NCBI RefSeq assembly: GCF_002091635.1
Contig: NZ_BDAC01000003.1
Coordinates: forward strand, 281,155-345,154
Direction: 5' to 3'
DNA length: 64,000 nt
Source of the DNA: Pseudomonas indica NBRC 103045
GTDB lineage: Bacteria; Pseudomonadota; Gammaproteobacteria; Pseudomonadales; Pseudomonadaceae
The notes below the pieces were generated by a model. The model did no database searches. It saw nothing but the letters and a program-made list of their open reading frames with translations, and was not told the DNA's origin. Below, in pieces: positions 22,413 to 30,365 of this stretch (the stretch's first letter is position 1; each line of letters begins with the position of its first letter). Both the position numbers and the translations under genes were made by a program.

Positions 22413-23228
22413 TCAGGTCCGCTCGTCGGGCTCGTCGGATGCGGCTTCGGCGATGTCCTCGCCTCCCGCCTCGGCCGCCTCCCCGGACTCTTCATTGGCA
22501 ACAGGCATGTCCTCGAAGTCGATCTTCAGGCCCTGCTCCATGGAGTCCAGCTCGGCCAGCAGCGAACGGAAGCTGGTTTCCTCGCGCGGTTCGGCCGGTA
22601 CCTCCTCGCCCTCTTCCCCGGCCAGATCGGCGCGGGCCTGCAAGCCCGGCGGCACCGGCGCGTCATCGTCCAGGGCCAGCACCGGCTCGGGCTCCAGCTC
22701 GCGCAAGGCGGCCAGGGGCGGCAGCTCGTCGAGACTCTTCAGATTGAAATGGTCGAGGAAGGCCTTGGTAGTGGCGAACATCGCCGGGCGGCCCGGCACG
22801 TCGCGATAGCCCACTACGCGAATCCACTCGCGCTCCTGCAGGGTCTTGACGATCTGGCTATTGACCGCCACCCCGCGGATATCCTCGATCTCGCCACGGG
22901 TGATGGGCTGGCGGTAGGCGACCAGCGCCAGGGTTTCCAGCATCGCGCGGGAATAGCGCTGCGGACGCTCTTCCCAGAGCCGGCCGACCCAGGGCGCGAA
23001 GCGCTCACGCACCTGCAGGCGATAGCCGGAGGCGACTTCCTTCAACTCGAAGGCGCGCCCCGCGCAGGACTGCCGAAGCACCTCGAGGGCTTCCTTGAGC
23101 TGCGCCGGCTCGGGCCGTTCGGCCTCTTCGAACAGCTCGCCCAGGCGCTCCAGCGACAGGGGTTTGCCGGACGCCAGGAGAAAGGCTTCGAGCAGCCCGG
23201 CGAGGTCTTGGGGATCGGAAAGGTTCAC
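22413..23228 (-). CDS. scpB: Segregation and condensation protein B
   Basis: A 271-residue winged-helix (kleisin-associated, kite) protein that works with ScpA and SMC in chromosome organisation. Family core: GYRLQVRERFAPWVGRL, AMLETLALVAYRQPITRGEIEDIRGV and GRPAMFATTKAFLDHFNLKSL. After about residue 175 it has an acidic, Glu/Asp/Ala-rich tail of nearly 100 residues, longer than in E. coli-independent short ScpB but common in Pseudomonas. The start codon is GTG, 45 bases after the scpA stop. Confidence 0.93.
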   Translation of the reverse strand: MNLSDPQDLAGLLEAFLLASGKPLSLERLGELFEEAERPEPAQLKEALEVLRQSCAGRAFELKEVASGYRLQVRERFAPWVGRLWEERPQRYSRAMLETLALVAYRQPITRGEIEDIRGVAVNSQIVKTLQEREWIRVVGYRDVPGRPAMFATTKAFLDHFNLKSLDELPPLAALRELEPEPVLALDDDAPVPPGLQARADLAGEEGEEVPAEPREETSFRSLLAELDSMEQGLKIDFEDMPVANEESGEAAEAGGEDIAEAASDEPDERT

Positions 23229-23273
23229 GGTGTCGGCTACCTGATCATCGTTTCGTTCGCGAAGAGCGCGGTG

Positions 23274-24101
23274 TCATTCCGTGCGCGTCCGCACATGGAT
23301 GGGGGCGAAGGGCTCATTCTGCACCAGTTCCACCAGGGACTCCTTGATCAGTTCGAGCACTGCCATGAAGGTCACCACCACCCCCAGGCGCCCTTCCTCG
23401 ACGCTGAACAACTGGACGAACGGCACAAAGCCGCCGCCCTTCAAGCGCTCCAGTACCTCGCTCATGCGCTCGCGGGTGGACAGCGCTTCACGCGTCACCT
23501 GGTGGCTTTCGAACATATCGGCGCGGCGCAGCACCTCGGCCATGGAAAGCAGCAATTCCTCCAGGCTGACCTCCGGCAACAGCTTGCGCGCCCGTGCTTC
23601 CGGCGCATCGAGGCGCGGCACGGTGAGATCGCGGCCGACCCGCGGCAACTGGTCGATGCCCTCCGCCGCTGCCTTGAAGCGCTCATATTCCTGCAAGCGG
23701 CGGATCAGCTCGGCGCGCGGGTCTTCCTCTTCTTCCTCGGCCTCGGCGGAACGCGGCAACAGCATGCGCGACTTGATCTCGGCGAGCATGGCGGCCATCA
23801 CCAAGTACTCCGCCGCCAGCTCCAGGCGCACCGACTTCATCAGCTCCACGTAGCCCATGTACTGCCGGGTGATCTCCGCCACCGGGATGTCGAGAATGTC
23901 GATGTTCTGCTTGCGGATCAGGTACAGCAGCAGGTCGAGCGGTCCCTCGAAGGCTTCGAGGAAGACCTCCAGGGCATCCGGCGGGATGTACAGGTCCAGC
24001 GGCAGCTCGGTAACCGCCTGCCCGTAGACCAGGGCGAACGGCAGCTCCTGCTGTTCGGGATGCTGCCCGGCGGGTGCCGCGGCGGTGGATTCGTCCTGCA
24101 T
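23274..24101 (-). CDS. scpA: Segregation and condensation protein A (kleisin)
   Basis: A 275-residue kleisin. The N-terminal segment FEGPLDLLLYLIRKQNIDILDIPVAEITRQYM and the LAAEYLVMAAMLAEIKSRMLLP helix are the ScpA hallmark; the C-terminal winged helix (VTFMAVLELIKESLVEL) would bind SMC. It is an extended ScpA with about 50 extra N-terminal residues. GAGAGGT precedes the ATG. It is upstream of scpB and 58 bases after trpS. Confidence 0.94.
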   Translation of the reverse strand: MQDESTAAAPAGQHPEQQELPFALVYGQAVTELPLDLYIPPDALEVFLEAFEGPLDLLLYLIRKQNIDILDIPVAEITRQYMGYVELMKSVRLELAAEYLVMAAMLAEIKSRMLLPRSAEAEEEEEDPRAELIRRLQEYERFKAAAEGIDQLPRVGRDLTVPRLDAPEARARKLLPEVSLEELLLSMAEVLRRADMFESHQVTREALSTRERMSEVLERLKGGGFVPFVQLFSVEEGRLGVVVTFMAVLELIKESLVELVQNEPFAPIHVRTRTE

Positions 24102-24159
24102 GTGACCTCTCTGACTGGAAGCGTTTCAGCCCGCTCCGTGGCACCCGGCCGTGCCGGCC

Positions 24160-25374
24160 TCAACGGTAATGCAGCCCCATGGCATAGCGCACCTCAGCCA
24201 GCGTCTCCCGCGCCGCGTCCCGTGCCCGCTCGGCGCCTTCGGCCAGGATGCCGCGCACCAGGTCCGGATTCCCCTCGTAGTCAAGGGCGCGGAAACGCAG
24301 CGGCTGTAGCTCATCCTGCACCGCCTGGATCAGTGGCGCCTTGCATTCGAGGCAGCCGATGCCCGCGCTGCGGCAGCCCTGCTGCGCCCAATCGCAGGTC
24401 GCCTGGTCGGAATAGGCCTCATGCCATTGCCACACCGGGCAGCGGGTCGGCTCGCCCGGATCGCTGCGGTGTACCCGCGCGGTATCGGTGGGCATCCGCC
24501 GGATCTTTTCCTCGATCTCTTCCGGCGTGTCGCGCAGAAGAATCACATTGCCATGCGACTTGGACATCTTGCTGCCATCCAGGCCGGGCACTTTCGGCGC
24601 TTCGCCGAGCAGCGGACGCGGTTCCGGCAGCAGGACCTTGCCACCGCCCTCCAGGTAGCCGAACAGCCGCTCCTTGTCGCTCAAGGTAATGGCCTGCTGC
24701 TCCTTGAGCAGCGCCTGCGCGGTTTCCAGGGCCTCGCTGTCGCCCTGCTCCTGATAGGCCTTGCGCAGGCTGTTGTAGAGCTTGGCGGTTTTCTTGCCCA
24801 GCTTGAGGATCGCCGCTTCGGCCTTCTCCTCGAAATTGGCTTCGCGCCCGTAGAGATGGTTGAAGCGCCGCGCCACTTCGCGGGCGAATTCGACATGGGG
24901 CAACTGGTCCGCACCCACCGGCACCAGGCCGGCACGATAGAGCAGAATGTCGGCGGCCTGGAGCAACGGGTAGCCGAGAAAACCGTAGGTGCCCAGGTCC
25001 TTGTGCTGCAGGTTCTCCTGCTGCTCCTTGTAGGACGGCACGCGTTCCAGCCAGCTCAGCGGGCAGATCATCGACAGCAGCAGGTGCAGCTCGGCGTGTT
25101 CCGGTACCTGGGACTGGATGAACAGGGTCGCCGAACTCGGGCTGACGCCCGCGGCCAGCCAGTCCACCGCCATGTCCATGACGTGATCGGCGATGAGGCC
25201 CACGTCGTCGTAGTCGGTGGTCAGCGCATGCCAGTCGACGATGCAGAAAAAGCATTCGTATTCATGCTGCAACCTGACCCAGTTCTTCAGCACGCCGTGG
25301 TAATGCCCCAGGTGCAGGCGGCCACTGGGGCGCATCCCGGACAGTACGCGACGTTGCGAGTCGACAAAGCTCAA
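24160..25374 (-). CDS. trpS: Tryptophanyl-tRNA synthetase with a Cys motif of the [4Fe-4S] type
   Basis: A 404-residue class I synthetase that charges tRNA-Trp. The HIGH motif is HLGHYHG (about 21-27) and KMSKS is at 269-273. An insertion of about 70 residues (roughly 178-250) precedes KMSKS, a feature of the Pseudomonas form. The C-terminal domain has C312-x21-C334-x6-C341-x2-C344, nearly the spacing of the [4Fe-4S] site in Thermotoga maritima TrpRS (C-x22-C-x6-C-x2-C). The start is TTG at 25374, preceded by GAAGGAAA; starting at the next ATG would remove part of the N-terminal strand before HIGH. Confidence 0.94.
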   Translation of the reverse strand: MSFVDSQRRVLSGMRPSGRLHLGHYHGVLKNWVRLQHEYECFFCIVDWHALTTDYDDVGLIADHVMDMAVDWLAAGVSPSSATLFIQSQVPEHAELHLLLSMICPLSWLERVPSYKEQQENLQHKDLGTYGFLGYPLLQAADILLYRAGLVPVGADQLPHVEFAREVARRFNHLYGREANFEEKAEAAILKLGKKTAKLYNSLRKAYQEQGDSEALETAQALLKEQQAITLSDKERLFGYLEGGGKVLLPEPRPLLGEAPKVPGLDGSKMSKSHGNVILLRDTPEEIEEKIRRMPTDTARVHRSDPGEPTRCPVWQWHEAYSDQATCDWAQQGCRSAGIGCLECKAPLIQAVQDELQPLRFRALDYEGNPDLVRGILAEGAERARDAARETLAEVRYAMGLHYR

Positions 25375-25656
25375 ACCGGTTTCCTTCGGCTGACAGACAA
25401 GGGGCGAAGTATAACGACAGGCGGGGTCCCGGCGACAAACCCCGGACAGGAACCGACGGAGCGCCCGCCGGGTCCAACGAGAGGGAGTTGCCGTCTCGGT
25501 AGTTGCTCAAGGTCACGGCAGTCCTCGGAACCGACCGGGGCCCCGCCCGGGAAGCCCGGCGCAGAGCCGTTACCGCGCGCCGACCGCTCCGCACGGAGCC
25601 CGCACGGTCTGGAATGCACAGTCCAATCGGTCCCCTCTCGGACCCGGGAGCACCCC
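25375..25656. other. Gap before the PA2779-like gene, nothing recognisable
   Basis: 282 bases between the divergent trpS and the PA2779-like gene. It must hold both promoters, but I see no clear operator, repeat or small gene. Confidence 0.5.
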
Positions 25657-26013
25657 ATGAAAAACCTTCTCATGACCTTCAGCGCCATCCTCGCGCTGGC
25701 CTGCCTTGCCGTTCTGCTGCCCGCCCCGGCGCAGGCCGCGATGATTTCCACCGACGAAGTGATCGCGACGCAGGATGCCCAGGCCGATCGTGAAAAAGTG
25801 AAGGAATTCCTCGGTCGCGCCAACGTGGAGAAAAAACTGCAGGACATGGACGTACCGGCCAACGTCGCCCGCAAGCGGGTCGATGCCCTGACCGCCGAGG
25901 AGGCCGCCACGCTGGCCAAGCGGATCGATGCCCTGCCCGCCGGTGGCGCGCTCAGCGGAACGGACTTCATCATCATCCTGCTGGTCGCCATTCTGGTCGC
26001 GATACTGCTATAG
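25657..26013 (+). CDS. PA2779-family small exported membrane protein
   Basis: A 118-residue protein with a signal peptide (about 1-26, ending in AQA), a charged helical middle (about 28-92) with VRKRVDALTAEEA-like repeats of helix, and a C-terminal hydrophobic segment of about 18 residues (FIIILLVAILVAILL) that ends the protein. This is the architecture of the PA2779 family, whose function is unknown. In P. aeruginosa the relative lies beside a C39-peptidase-like gene; no such partner is seen here. The ATG follows GGGAG. Confidence 0.75.
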   Translation: MKNLLMTFSAILALACLAVLLPAPAQAAMISTDEVIATQDAQADREKVKEFLGRANVEKKLQDMDVPANVARKRVDALTAEEAATLAKRIDALPAGGALSGTDFIIILLVAILVAILL

Positions 26014-26030
26014 CGGAGCGCTCCCGCAAC

Positions 26031-26052
26031 GCCGCCGCCCACGGGCGGCGGC
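26031..26052. terminator. 10-bp GC hairpin between convergent genes
   Basis: GCCGCCGCCC and GGGCGGCGGC are separated by two bases between the PA2779-like gene and the convergent yciO. There is no T-run, so its role as a terminator is only likely. Confidence 0.45.
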
Positions 26053-26074
26053 GGTCGATTCCGCTTCCGGCCGT

Positions 26075-26704
26075 TCAGGCCTCTTCCAGGAAAGGCGCAG
26101 GATCGCCGCACCCCGTGCGCACTATTTCCGGCTCGCCGTCCGCCAGGTTGACCACCGTCGACGCTTCCACCCCACCGAAACCGCCATCGATGATCAGGTC
26201 GACCTGATGCTCGAGCAACTGGCGCATCTCATAGGGATCGCTCATCGGCAGCTCTTCGCCGGGCATGATCAGGCTGACGCTCATCAGCGGCTCGCCCAGC
26301 TCCGCCAGCAGCGCCTGGGCGATCGGCTCGCTCGGTACGCGCAGGCCGATGGTCCGCCGCTTGGGATGCAGCAGCATGCGCGGCACCTCGCGGGTGGCAT
26401 TGAGGATGAAGGTGTAGGGCCCCGGCGTATGCGCCTTGAGCAGGCGGAAGGCCCTGGTGTCCACCTTGGCGAACAGGCCCAGCTCCGACAGATCGCGGCA
26501 GACCAAGGTGAAATTGTGCCTCTCGTCCAGCCGGCGCAACCGGCGGATACGCTCGACCGCAGCCTTGTCGCCGATATGGCAGCCGAGGGCGTAGCAGGAA
26601 TCCGTGGGATAGATGACCACCCCGCCGGCCCTGATGATTTCCACCGCCTGCTTGATCAGGCGTGCCTGGGGATTCTCCGGGTGGACCTGGAAAAATTGAC
26701 TCAC
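26075..26704 (-). CDS. yciO: YciO, Sua5/YrdC-family protein
   Basis: A 209-residue single-domain member of the Sua5/YrdC/YciO family (dsRNA-binding type fold). Seen are AVEIIRAGGVVIYPTDSCYALGCHIG, the KRxxxK-like segment RRLRRLDERHNF, and RTIGLRVPSEPIAQALLAELGEPLMSVS. YrdC and Sua5 make threonylcarbamoyl-AMP for tRNA t6A; YciO's own role is less clear. The GTG at 26704 (VSQFFQVHP) follows AGGAAGG; a longer frame exists but reads into the neighbour. It is 13 bases downstream of the PHP gene, so they form one operon. Confidence 0.9.
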   Translation of the reverse strand: MSQFFQVHPENPQARLIKQAVEIIRAGGVVIYPTDSCYALGCHIGDKAAVERIRRLRRLDERHNFTLVCRDLSELGLFAKVDTRAFRLLKAHTPGPYTFILNATREVPRMLLHPKRRTIGLRVPSEPIAQALLAELGEPLMSVSLIMPGEELPMSDPYEMRQLLEHQVDLIIDGGFGGVEASTVVNLADGEPEIVRTGCGDPAPFLEEA

Positions 26705-26717
26705 GGAACCTTCCTGT

Positions 26718-27581
26718 TCAGAGGGCAGCTGCAGCGCGTACATGATCGAAGCGCTCCCAGAGGGGCGGCAGGTCATCGGGCAACGGGCGGTACATGCCCA
26801 GCTCGGACCAGTCGCCCGGCGCATGGAAATCACTGCCGACAGTCGCCAGCAGGCCGAACTCGCGAACCAGTATGGCCAGGCCACCGACCTGTTCCGCCGG
26901 TTGCATGCCATTCACCACTTCCAGCGCATGCCCGCCGGCACGAATGAAGTCGCCGACCAGCCTGCGCCGCTTGCTGCGGGTGAAATCGTACTGCCAGGGA
27001 TGCGCCAGACTGATCCAGGCGCCGGCATCCACCAGGGTACCGACCGCCTGCTCCAGGGTCGGCCAGTGCTGCTTGACGTCGCCCAGCTTCCCCGCACCCA
27101 ACCACTTGCGAAACGCCTCGGCGCGATCCGTCACGTGTCCGGCCCGCACCAGGAACTCGGCGAAGTGCGGCCGGGCCGGTGCATTGCCGCTGTCACCCAA
27201 CTCCTGCTGCACCGCCCGCGCGCCTTCCAGCGCGCCCGGCATGCCCTTGGCGGCCAGACGCCGGCCGATTTCCTCGGCGCGTTGCCAGCGGCCGTCGTGA
27301 AGATCCGCGATGGCCCGGCGCAAGACCGGCGCCTCCTCGGAGAAAGCGTAGCCGAGCACATGGATGGTCGCCCCACCCCAGGTACTGGAAAGTTCGATGC
27401 CGTTCACCAGTTGCATACCCAGCTTCACCGCAGCGGCACGCGCCTCGGCGATGCCCTCCAGGGTGTCGTGATCGGTCAGCGCCAACAGGCGGACGCCCCG
27501 TGCATGGGCGCGCGCGACCACCTCGGCGGGCGCGAGGGCGCCGTCGGAAGCGGTGCTGTGGCAGTGCAGATCGACTTGCAT
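26718..27581 (-). CDS. PHP-domain phosphoesterase (YciV/TrpH, RNase AM type)
   Basis: A 287-residue metal-dependent phosphoesterase. The PHP motifs are visible: DLHCHSTASDG (HxH), LALTDHDTLEGI, NGIELSSTW, a His in the ARPHFAEFLV region, SLAHPW and ATVGSDFHAPG. The E. coli relative is RNase AM, a 5'-3' exonuclease that trims 5' ends of rRNA and small RNAs, and also removes 3'-phosphates from nucleotides. It is the first gene of the PHP-yciO pair and diverges from yciB with only 67 bases between the starts. Confidence 0.9.
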   Translation of the reverse strand: MQVDLHCHSTASDGALAPAEVVARAHARGVRLLALTDHDTLEGIAEARAAAVKLGMQLVNGIELSSTWGGATIHVLGYAFSEEAPVLRRAIADLHDGRWQRAEEIGRRLAAKGMPGALEGARAVQQELGDSGNAPARPHFAEFLVRAGHVTDRAEAFRKWLGAGKLGDVKQHWPTLEQAVGTLVDAGAWISLAHPWQYDFTRSKRRRLVGDFIRAGGHALEVVNGMQPAEQVGGLAILVREFGLLATVGSDFHAPGDWSELGMYRPLPDDLPPLWERFDHVRAAAAL

Positions 27582-27648
27582 GGTGGTCGGCTTTCGCGGG
27601 GGATGATGTTTGTTATTATGCCGCTACATCCCGCTTCTGGCTGCCGTT

Positions 27649-28248
27649 GTGAAACAATTCATCGATTTCATCCCGCTGATCCTCTTTTTCATCGTCTACA
27701 AACTCGAACCCCGCGCCGTAGAACTCGCCGGCCAGTCCTTCACCCTCGGCGGCATCTTCAGCGCCACCGCCGTGCTGATCGCCGCCTCCGTGGTGGTCTA
27801 CGGCACGCTCCTGGTATTGCAGCGCAAGCTGGAAAAGGGCCAATGGCTCACCTTGGTCGCCTGCCTGCTGTTCGGCGGCCTGACCCTGGCCTTCCACAGC
27901 GAAACCTTCCTCAAGTGGAAAGCCCCGGTGGTCAACTGGCTGTTCGCCCTGGCCTTCGCCGCCAGCCACTTCATCGGCGACAAACCGCTGATCCAGCGCG
28001 CCATGGGCCACGCGATCGGCCTGCCGCCACACATCTGGACCCGCCTGAACCTGGCCTGGGTCGTTTTCTTTTTGATCTGCGGCTTTGCCAATCTGTTCGT
28101 TGCCTTTACCTTTCCCAGCATCTGGGTCGATTTCAAGGTGTTCGGCAGCCTGGGCATGACCGTTCTGTTCCTGGTCGGCCAGGGCGTTTTCCTGGCCCGC
28201 CACGCCCACGATGTCGATCCCAAACCGACAGCCGAAACAAAGGAATGA
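27649..28248 (+). CDS. yciB: Inner-membrane septation protein YciB/IspZ
   Basis: A 199-residue membrane protein with five or six hydrophobic segments; [17 protein letters not shown] at the N-terminus, [35 protein letters not shown] and [15 protein letters not shown] are typical of YciB, which takes part in cell-envelope synthesis with cell division and elongation proteins. The GTG start at 27649 matches the family's conserved N-terminus ([10 protein letters not shown]); an in-frame start 39 bases upstream adds residues not seen in homologues. yciI follows after one base. Confidence 0.93.
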   Translation: MKQFIDFIPLILFFIVYKLEPRAVELAGQSFTLGGIFSATAVLIAASVVVYGTLLVLQRKLEKGQWLTLVACLLFGGLTLAFHSETFLKWKAPVVNWLFALAFAASHFIGDKPLIQRAMGHAIGLPPHIWTRLNLAWVVFFLICGFANLFVAFTFPSIWVDFKVFGSLGMTVLFLVGQGVFLARHAHDVDPKPTAETKE

Positions 28249-28249
28249 C

Positions 28250-28549
28250 ATGCTCTACGCCATCATCGCCACCGACGTGGAAAACTCCCTCGACAACCGC
28301 CTCGCCGCCCGCCCGGCCCATCTGGCACGCCTGGAGCAACTGAAAAGCGAAGGCCGTCTGGTCCTCGCCGGCCCGCACCCGGCCGTGGACAGCAACGATC
28401 CGGGCGCCGCCGGTTTCACCGGCAGCCTGATCGTCGCCGAGTTCGATTCCCTCCAGGCGGCCAAGGACTGGGCCGACGCCGATCCCTACCGGGCGGCCGG
28501 CGTCTACGCCAATGTGCTGGTGAAACCCTTCAAGCAGGTCTTTCCTTAA
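28250..28549 (+). CDS. yciI: YciI-family protein
   Basis: A 99-residue cytosolic protein of the YCII family (ferredoxin-like fold, dimer). Seen are [43 protein letters not shown] with the conserved His, and [18 protein letters not shown]. The family's active-site-like His/Asp pair is kept, but its reaction is not known for this member. AAAGGAATG before the ATG overlaps the yciB stop. The yciB-yciI pairing is widespread in proteobacteria. Confidence 0.93.
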   Translation: MLYAIIATDVENSLDNRLAARPAHLARLEQLKSEGRLVLAGPHPAVDSNDPGAAGFTGSLIVAEFDSLQAAKDWADADPYRAAGVYANVLVKPFKQVFP

Positions 28550-28590
28550 CAGGAAGCCGGTCCGCCGCACGGCATAAGGAGCTCCGTCCG

Positions 28591-29001
28591 ATGCGCCACG
28601 CTTCCCTGTCAGTCTCATTCGCCCTGCTGCTCGGCAGCCCATTGCTCTGGGCGGAGGAAACCCCGCCCGCACCGGCGGCCAGCAATCCGCCCCTGGCCGC
28701 CGCCACCGCGGCGGAAGCGCTGGTCGACGAACTCGAACAGCGCCTGGCCGAAAGCGAGCGCCTGCGCCAAGAGCTCGAAGCAACCATCAGCGAACGCGAA
28801 AGCAGCCAGCTCGCCCGCCTGCGCCAGGAAAACCAGCGCCTGCGCCTGCAACTGAAAGAGGCCCAGGCCCAGCAGCCGCCCCCCTTGCTCGACGAACGGC
28901 AGCGCTGGCTCGCCATCGGCGGCGGTATCGCCCTCGGTGGCGTGATTCTCGGCGCCCTGCTGCGGGGCCGACGCCGCTCCCGTCGTGAATGGATCAACTG
29001 A
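28591..29001 (+). CDS. Exported coiled-coil protein with a C-terminal membrane anchor
   Basis: I recognise no named family with certainty. The 136-residue product has a signal peptide (about 1-21, LLWA then EETPP), an Ala/Pro-rich linker, a coiled coil from about 42 to 95 (Leu/Glu/Arg heptads), a membrane helix (about 108-127) and a short strongly basic tail (RGRRRSRRE). It looks like the C-terminal half of the SH3-domain plus coiled-coil envelope proteins (TIGR04211-like) without the SH3 domain. It lies between yciI and cpxR, 4 bases before the cpxR start, so it may belong to the envelope-stress operon. Confidence 0.8.
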   Translation: MRHASLSVSFALLLGSPLLWAEETPPAPAASNPPLAAATAAEALVDELEQRLAESERLRQELEATISERESSQLARLRQENQRLRLQLKEAQAQQPPPLLDERQRWLAIGGGIALGGVILGALLRGRRRSRREWIN

Positions 29002-29005
29002 CCTC

Positions 29006-29683
29006 ATGAGCGAACTGCTGCTGATCGACGATGACCAGGAGCTTTGCGAGCTGCTGGTGAGCTGGCTGAGCCAGGAAGGCTTCCAAGTCCGCGCCTGCCA
29101 TGACGGCGGCAGCGCCCGCGCCGCACTGGCCGAGCGCACGCCCTCCGCCGTCGTGCTCGACGTGATGCTGCCGGATGGCAGCGGCCTGAGCCTGCTCAAG
29201 CAACTGCGCAGCGATTACCCGGACCTGCCGGTGCTGATGCTGTCCGCGCGCGGCGAACCGCTCGACCGCATCCTCGGCCTCGAACTGGGCGCCGACGATT
29301 ACCTGGCCAAGCCCTGCGACCCGCGCGAGCTGACCGCCCGCCTGCGTGCCGTGCTGCGCCGCAGCCTGCCCGCCGCCACGCCCAGCCAGCAGGCGCTGGG
29401 CGACCTGACGTACAGCCCGGCCCGCGGCGTCGCCACCGTCGGCGACCACGAAGTGAGCCTGACGCTGTCCGAAAGCCGCCTGCTCGAAGCCCTGTTGCGC
29501 CATCCCGGCGAGCCGGTGGACAAACAGGAGCTGGCGCAACTGGCGCTCGGCCGTAAGCTGACCCTCTACGACCGCAGCCTCGATATGCACGTCAGCAACC
29601 TGCGCAAGAAGCTCGGCCCGCACCCGGACGGCCGCCCACGCATCCTCGCGCTGCGCAGCCGGGGCTACTACTACAGCGTCTGA
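29006..29683 (+). CDS. cpxR: CpxR envelope-stress response regulator
   Basis: A 225-residue OmpR-family regulator. The receiver domain has LLIDDDQELCELL, the phosphoacceptor Asp in VVLDVMLPDGSG and the Lys in AKPCDPRELTARL; the winged helix covers about 130-222 with SLDMHVSNLRKKLG and ALRSRGYYYSV. CpxR activates envelope protein-folding and efflux genes, in P. aeruginosa including mexAB. The start is 4 bases after the coiled-coil gene. A CpxR box follows just downstream, before cpxP. Confidence 0.93.
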   Translation: MSELLLIDDDQELCELLVSWLSQEGFQVRACHDGGSARAALAERTPSAVVLDVMLPDGSGLSLLKQLRSDYPDLPVLMLSARGEPLDRILGLELGADDYLAKPCDPRELTARLRAVLRRSLPAATPSQQALGDLTYSPARGVATVGDHEVSLTLSESRLLEALLRHPGEPVDKQELAQLALGRKLTLYDRSLDMHVSNLRKKLGPHPDGRPRILALRSRGYYYSV

Positions 29684-29739
29684 TGCCGCTTCGTCGACAA
29701 GCCGCGACGCTCTGGCTCGCGGCTTTCGCTCACATGGCC

Positions 29740-29755
29740 TTTACCAAGCCTTTAC
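29740..29755 (-). promoter_or_regulatory. CpxR box before cpxP
   Basis: The minus strand reads GTAAA-GGCTTG-GTAAA, two perfect direct GTAAA half-sites with 6 bases between. E. coli CpxR uses GTAAA-N5-GTAAA; the P. aeruginosa mexA box, as I recall, also has a spacer of 6. It is 83 bases before the cpxP ATG and 57 bases after the cpxR stop, suited to driving cpxP-cpxA. Confidence 0.8.
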
Positions 29756-29837
29756 CCTTGTCTGACCGCCCTTGACCTTGCACTCCCTAGACTGGGCTCA
29801 TCCGGCAACCGGCCGGAATCGAGACAAGGAGATACCC

Positions 29838-30275
29838 ATGCGCAAGACCCTCATCGCCCTTCTGTTCGCCGCCAGCCTGCCGGCCATCGCACTGGCGATG
29901 CCCGAAGGCGGCCCCTGCCACGACGGCATGCCGGGACCGGGCGGCCACGGCAAAGGCGCGGCCATGATGTTCAAGGACCTCGACCTGACCAAGGAACAGC
30001 ACCGCAAATTCCGCAAACTCATGGGCGAGCAGATGAAGAGCCGCCACGACATCACCCAGCGTTACCTTGACAAGCTGCCGGCCGCCGACAAGAAGGCCAT
30101 GGAAGATGAAATCGCCGCCGCCCGGAAGAAGAACCAGGACGCCATGCGCGCCCTGCTCAAGCCCGAGCAGCAGAAAGCCTTCGACGAAGGCCTGAAGGAG
30201 ATGGAAGCCCGCCGCGCGGAACGCGCCGAGTTCGAAGCCTGGAAAGCCGAACGCGACGCCAAGAAAGCGCAGTAA
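29838..30275 (+). CDS. cpxP: CpxP/Spy-family periplasmic protein
   Basis: A 145-residue periplasmic protein with a signal peptide (about 1-20, ending ALA). The LTxxQ-type signature appears as LDLTKEQHRKFRKLMGEQM, with a second, degenerate copy (LLKPEQQKAF); the rest is long charged helices, as in the CpxP/Spy cradle dimer. CpxP binds misfolded proteins and holds CpxA off. The N-terminal mature part is Gly/His/Met-rich, which may bind metal. ACAAGGAG precedes the ATG. It lies between cpxR and cpxA, unlike in E. coli where cpxP is divergent. Confidence 0.9.
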   Translation: MRKTLIALLFAASLPAIALAMPEGGPCHDGMPGPGGHGKGAAMMFKDLDLTKEQHRKFRKLMGEQMKSRHDITQRYLDKLPAADKKAMEDEIAAARKKNQDAMRALLKPEQQKAFDEGLKEMEARRAERAEFEAWKAERDAKKAQ

Positions 30276-30282
30276 ACTCATG

Positions 30283-30304
30283 GCCGCCCGCGGCTGCGGG
30301 CGGC
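30283..30304 (+). terminator. 9-bp hairpin between cpxP and cpxA
   Basis: GCCGCCCGC / GCGGGCGGC with the loop GGCT just past the cpxP stop; no T-run. It probably reduces read-through or stabilises the cpxP message, giving more CpxP than CpxA. Confidence 0.5.
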
Positions 30305-30365
30305 AACCGTTCGATAACGCCCATCCGGTTCCGGCCCGATGGGCTTTTCCCTTCGAGGAGCCTCC

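Noticed and set aside
22359..24689. Long plus-strand open frame of 776 codons across scpB, scpA and the trpS end
   Set aside because: It is antisense to genes with strong family motifs, and its composition (Gln/His/Arg/Leu-rich) is the usual product of reading GC-rich Pseudomonas genes on the wrong strand.
26742..28343. Plus-strand open frame of 533 codons over the PHP gene, yciB and yciI
   Set aside because: It spans three clearly real genes in other frames or strands and has no ribosome site.
29772..29793. TTGACC and TAGACT as a promoter of cpxP
   Set aside because: They are only 10 bases apart, too close for sigma-70.
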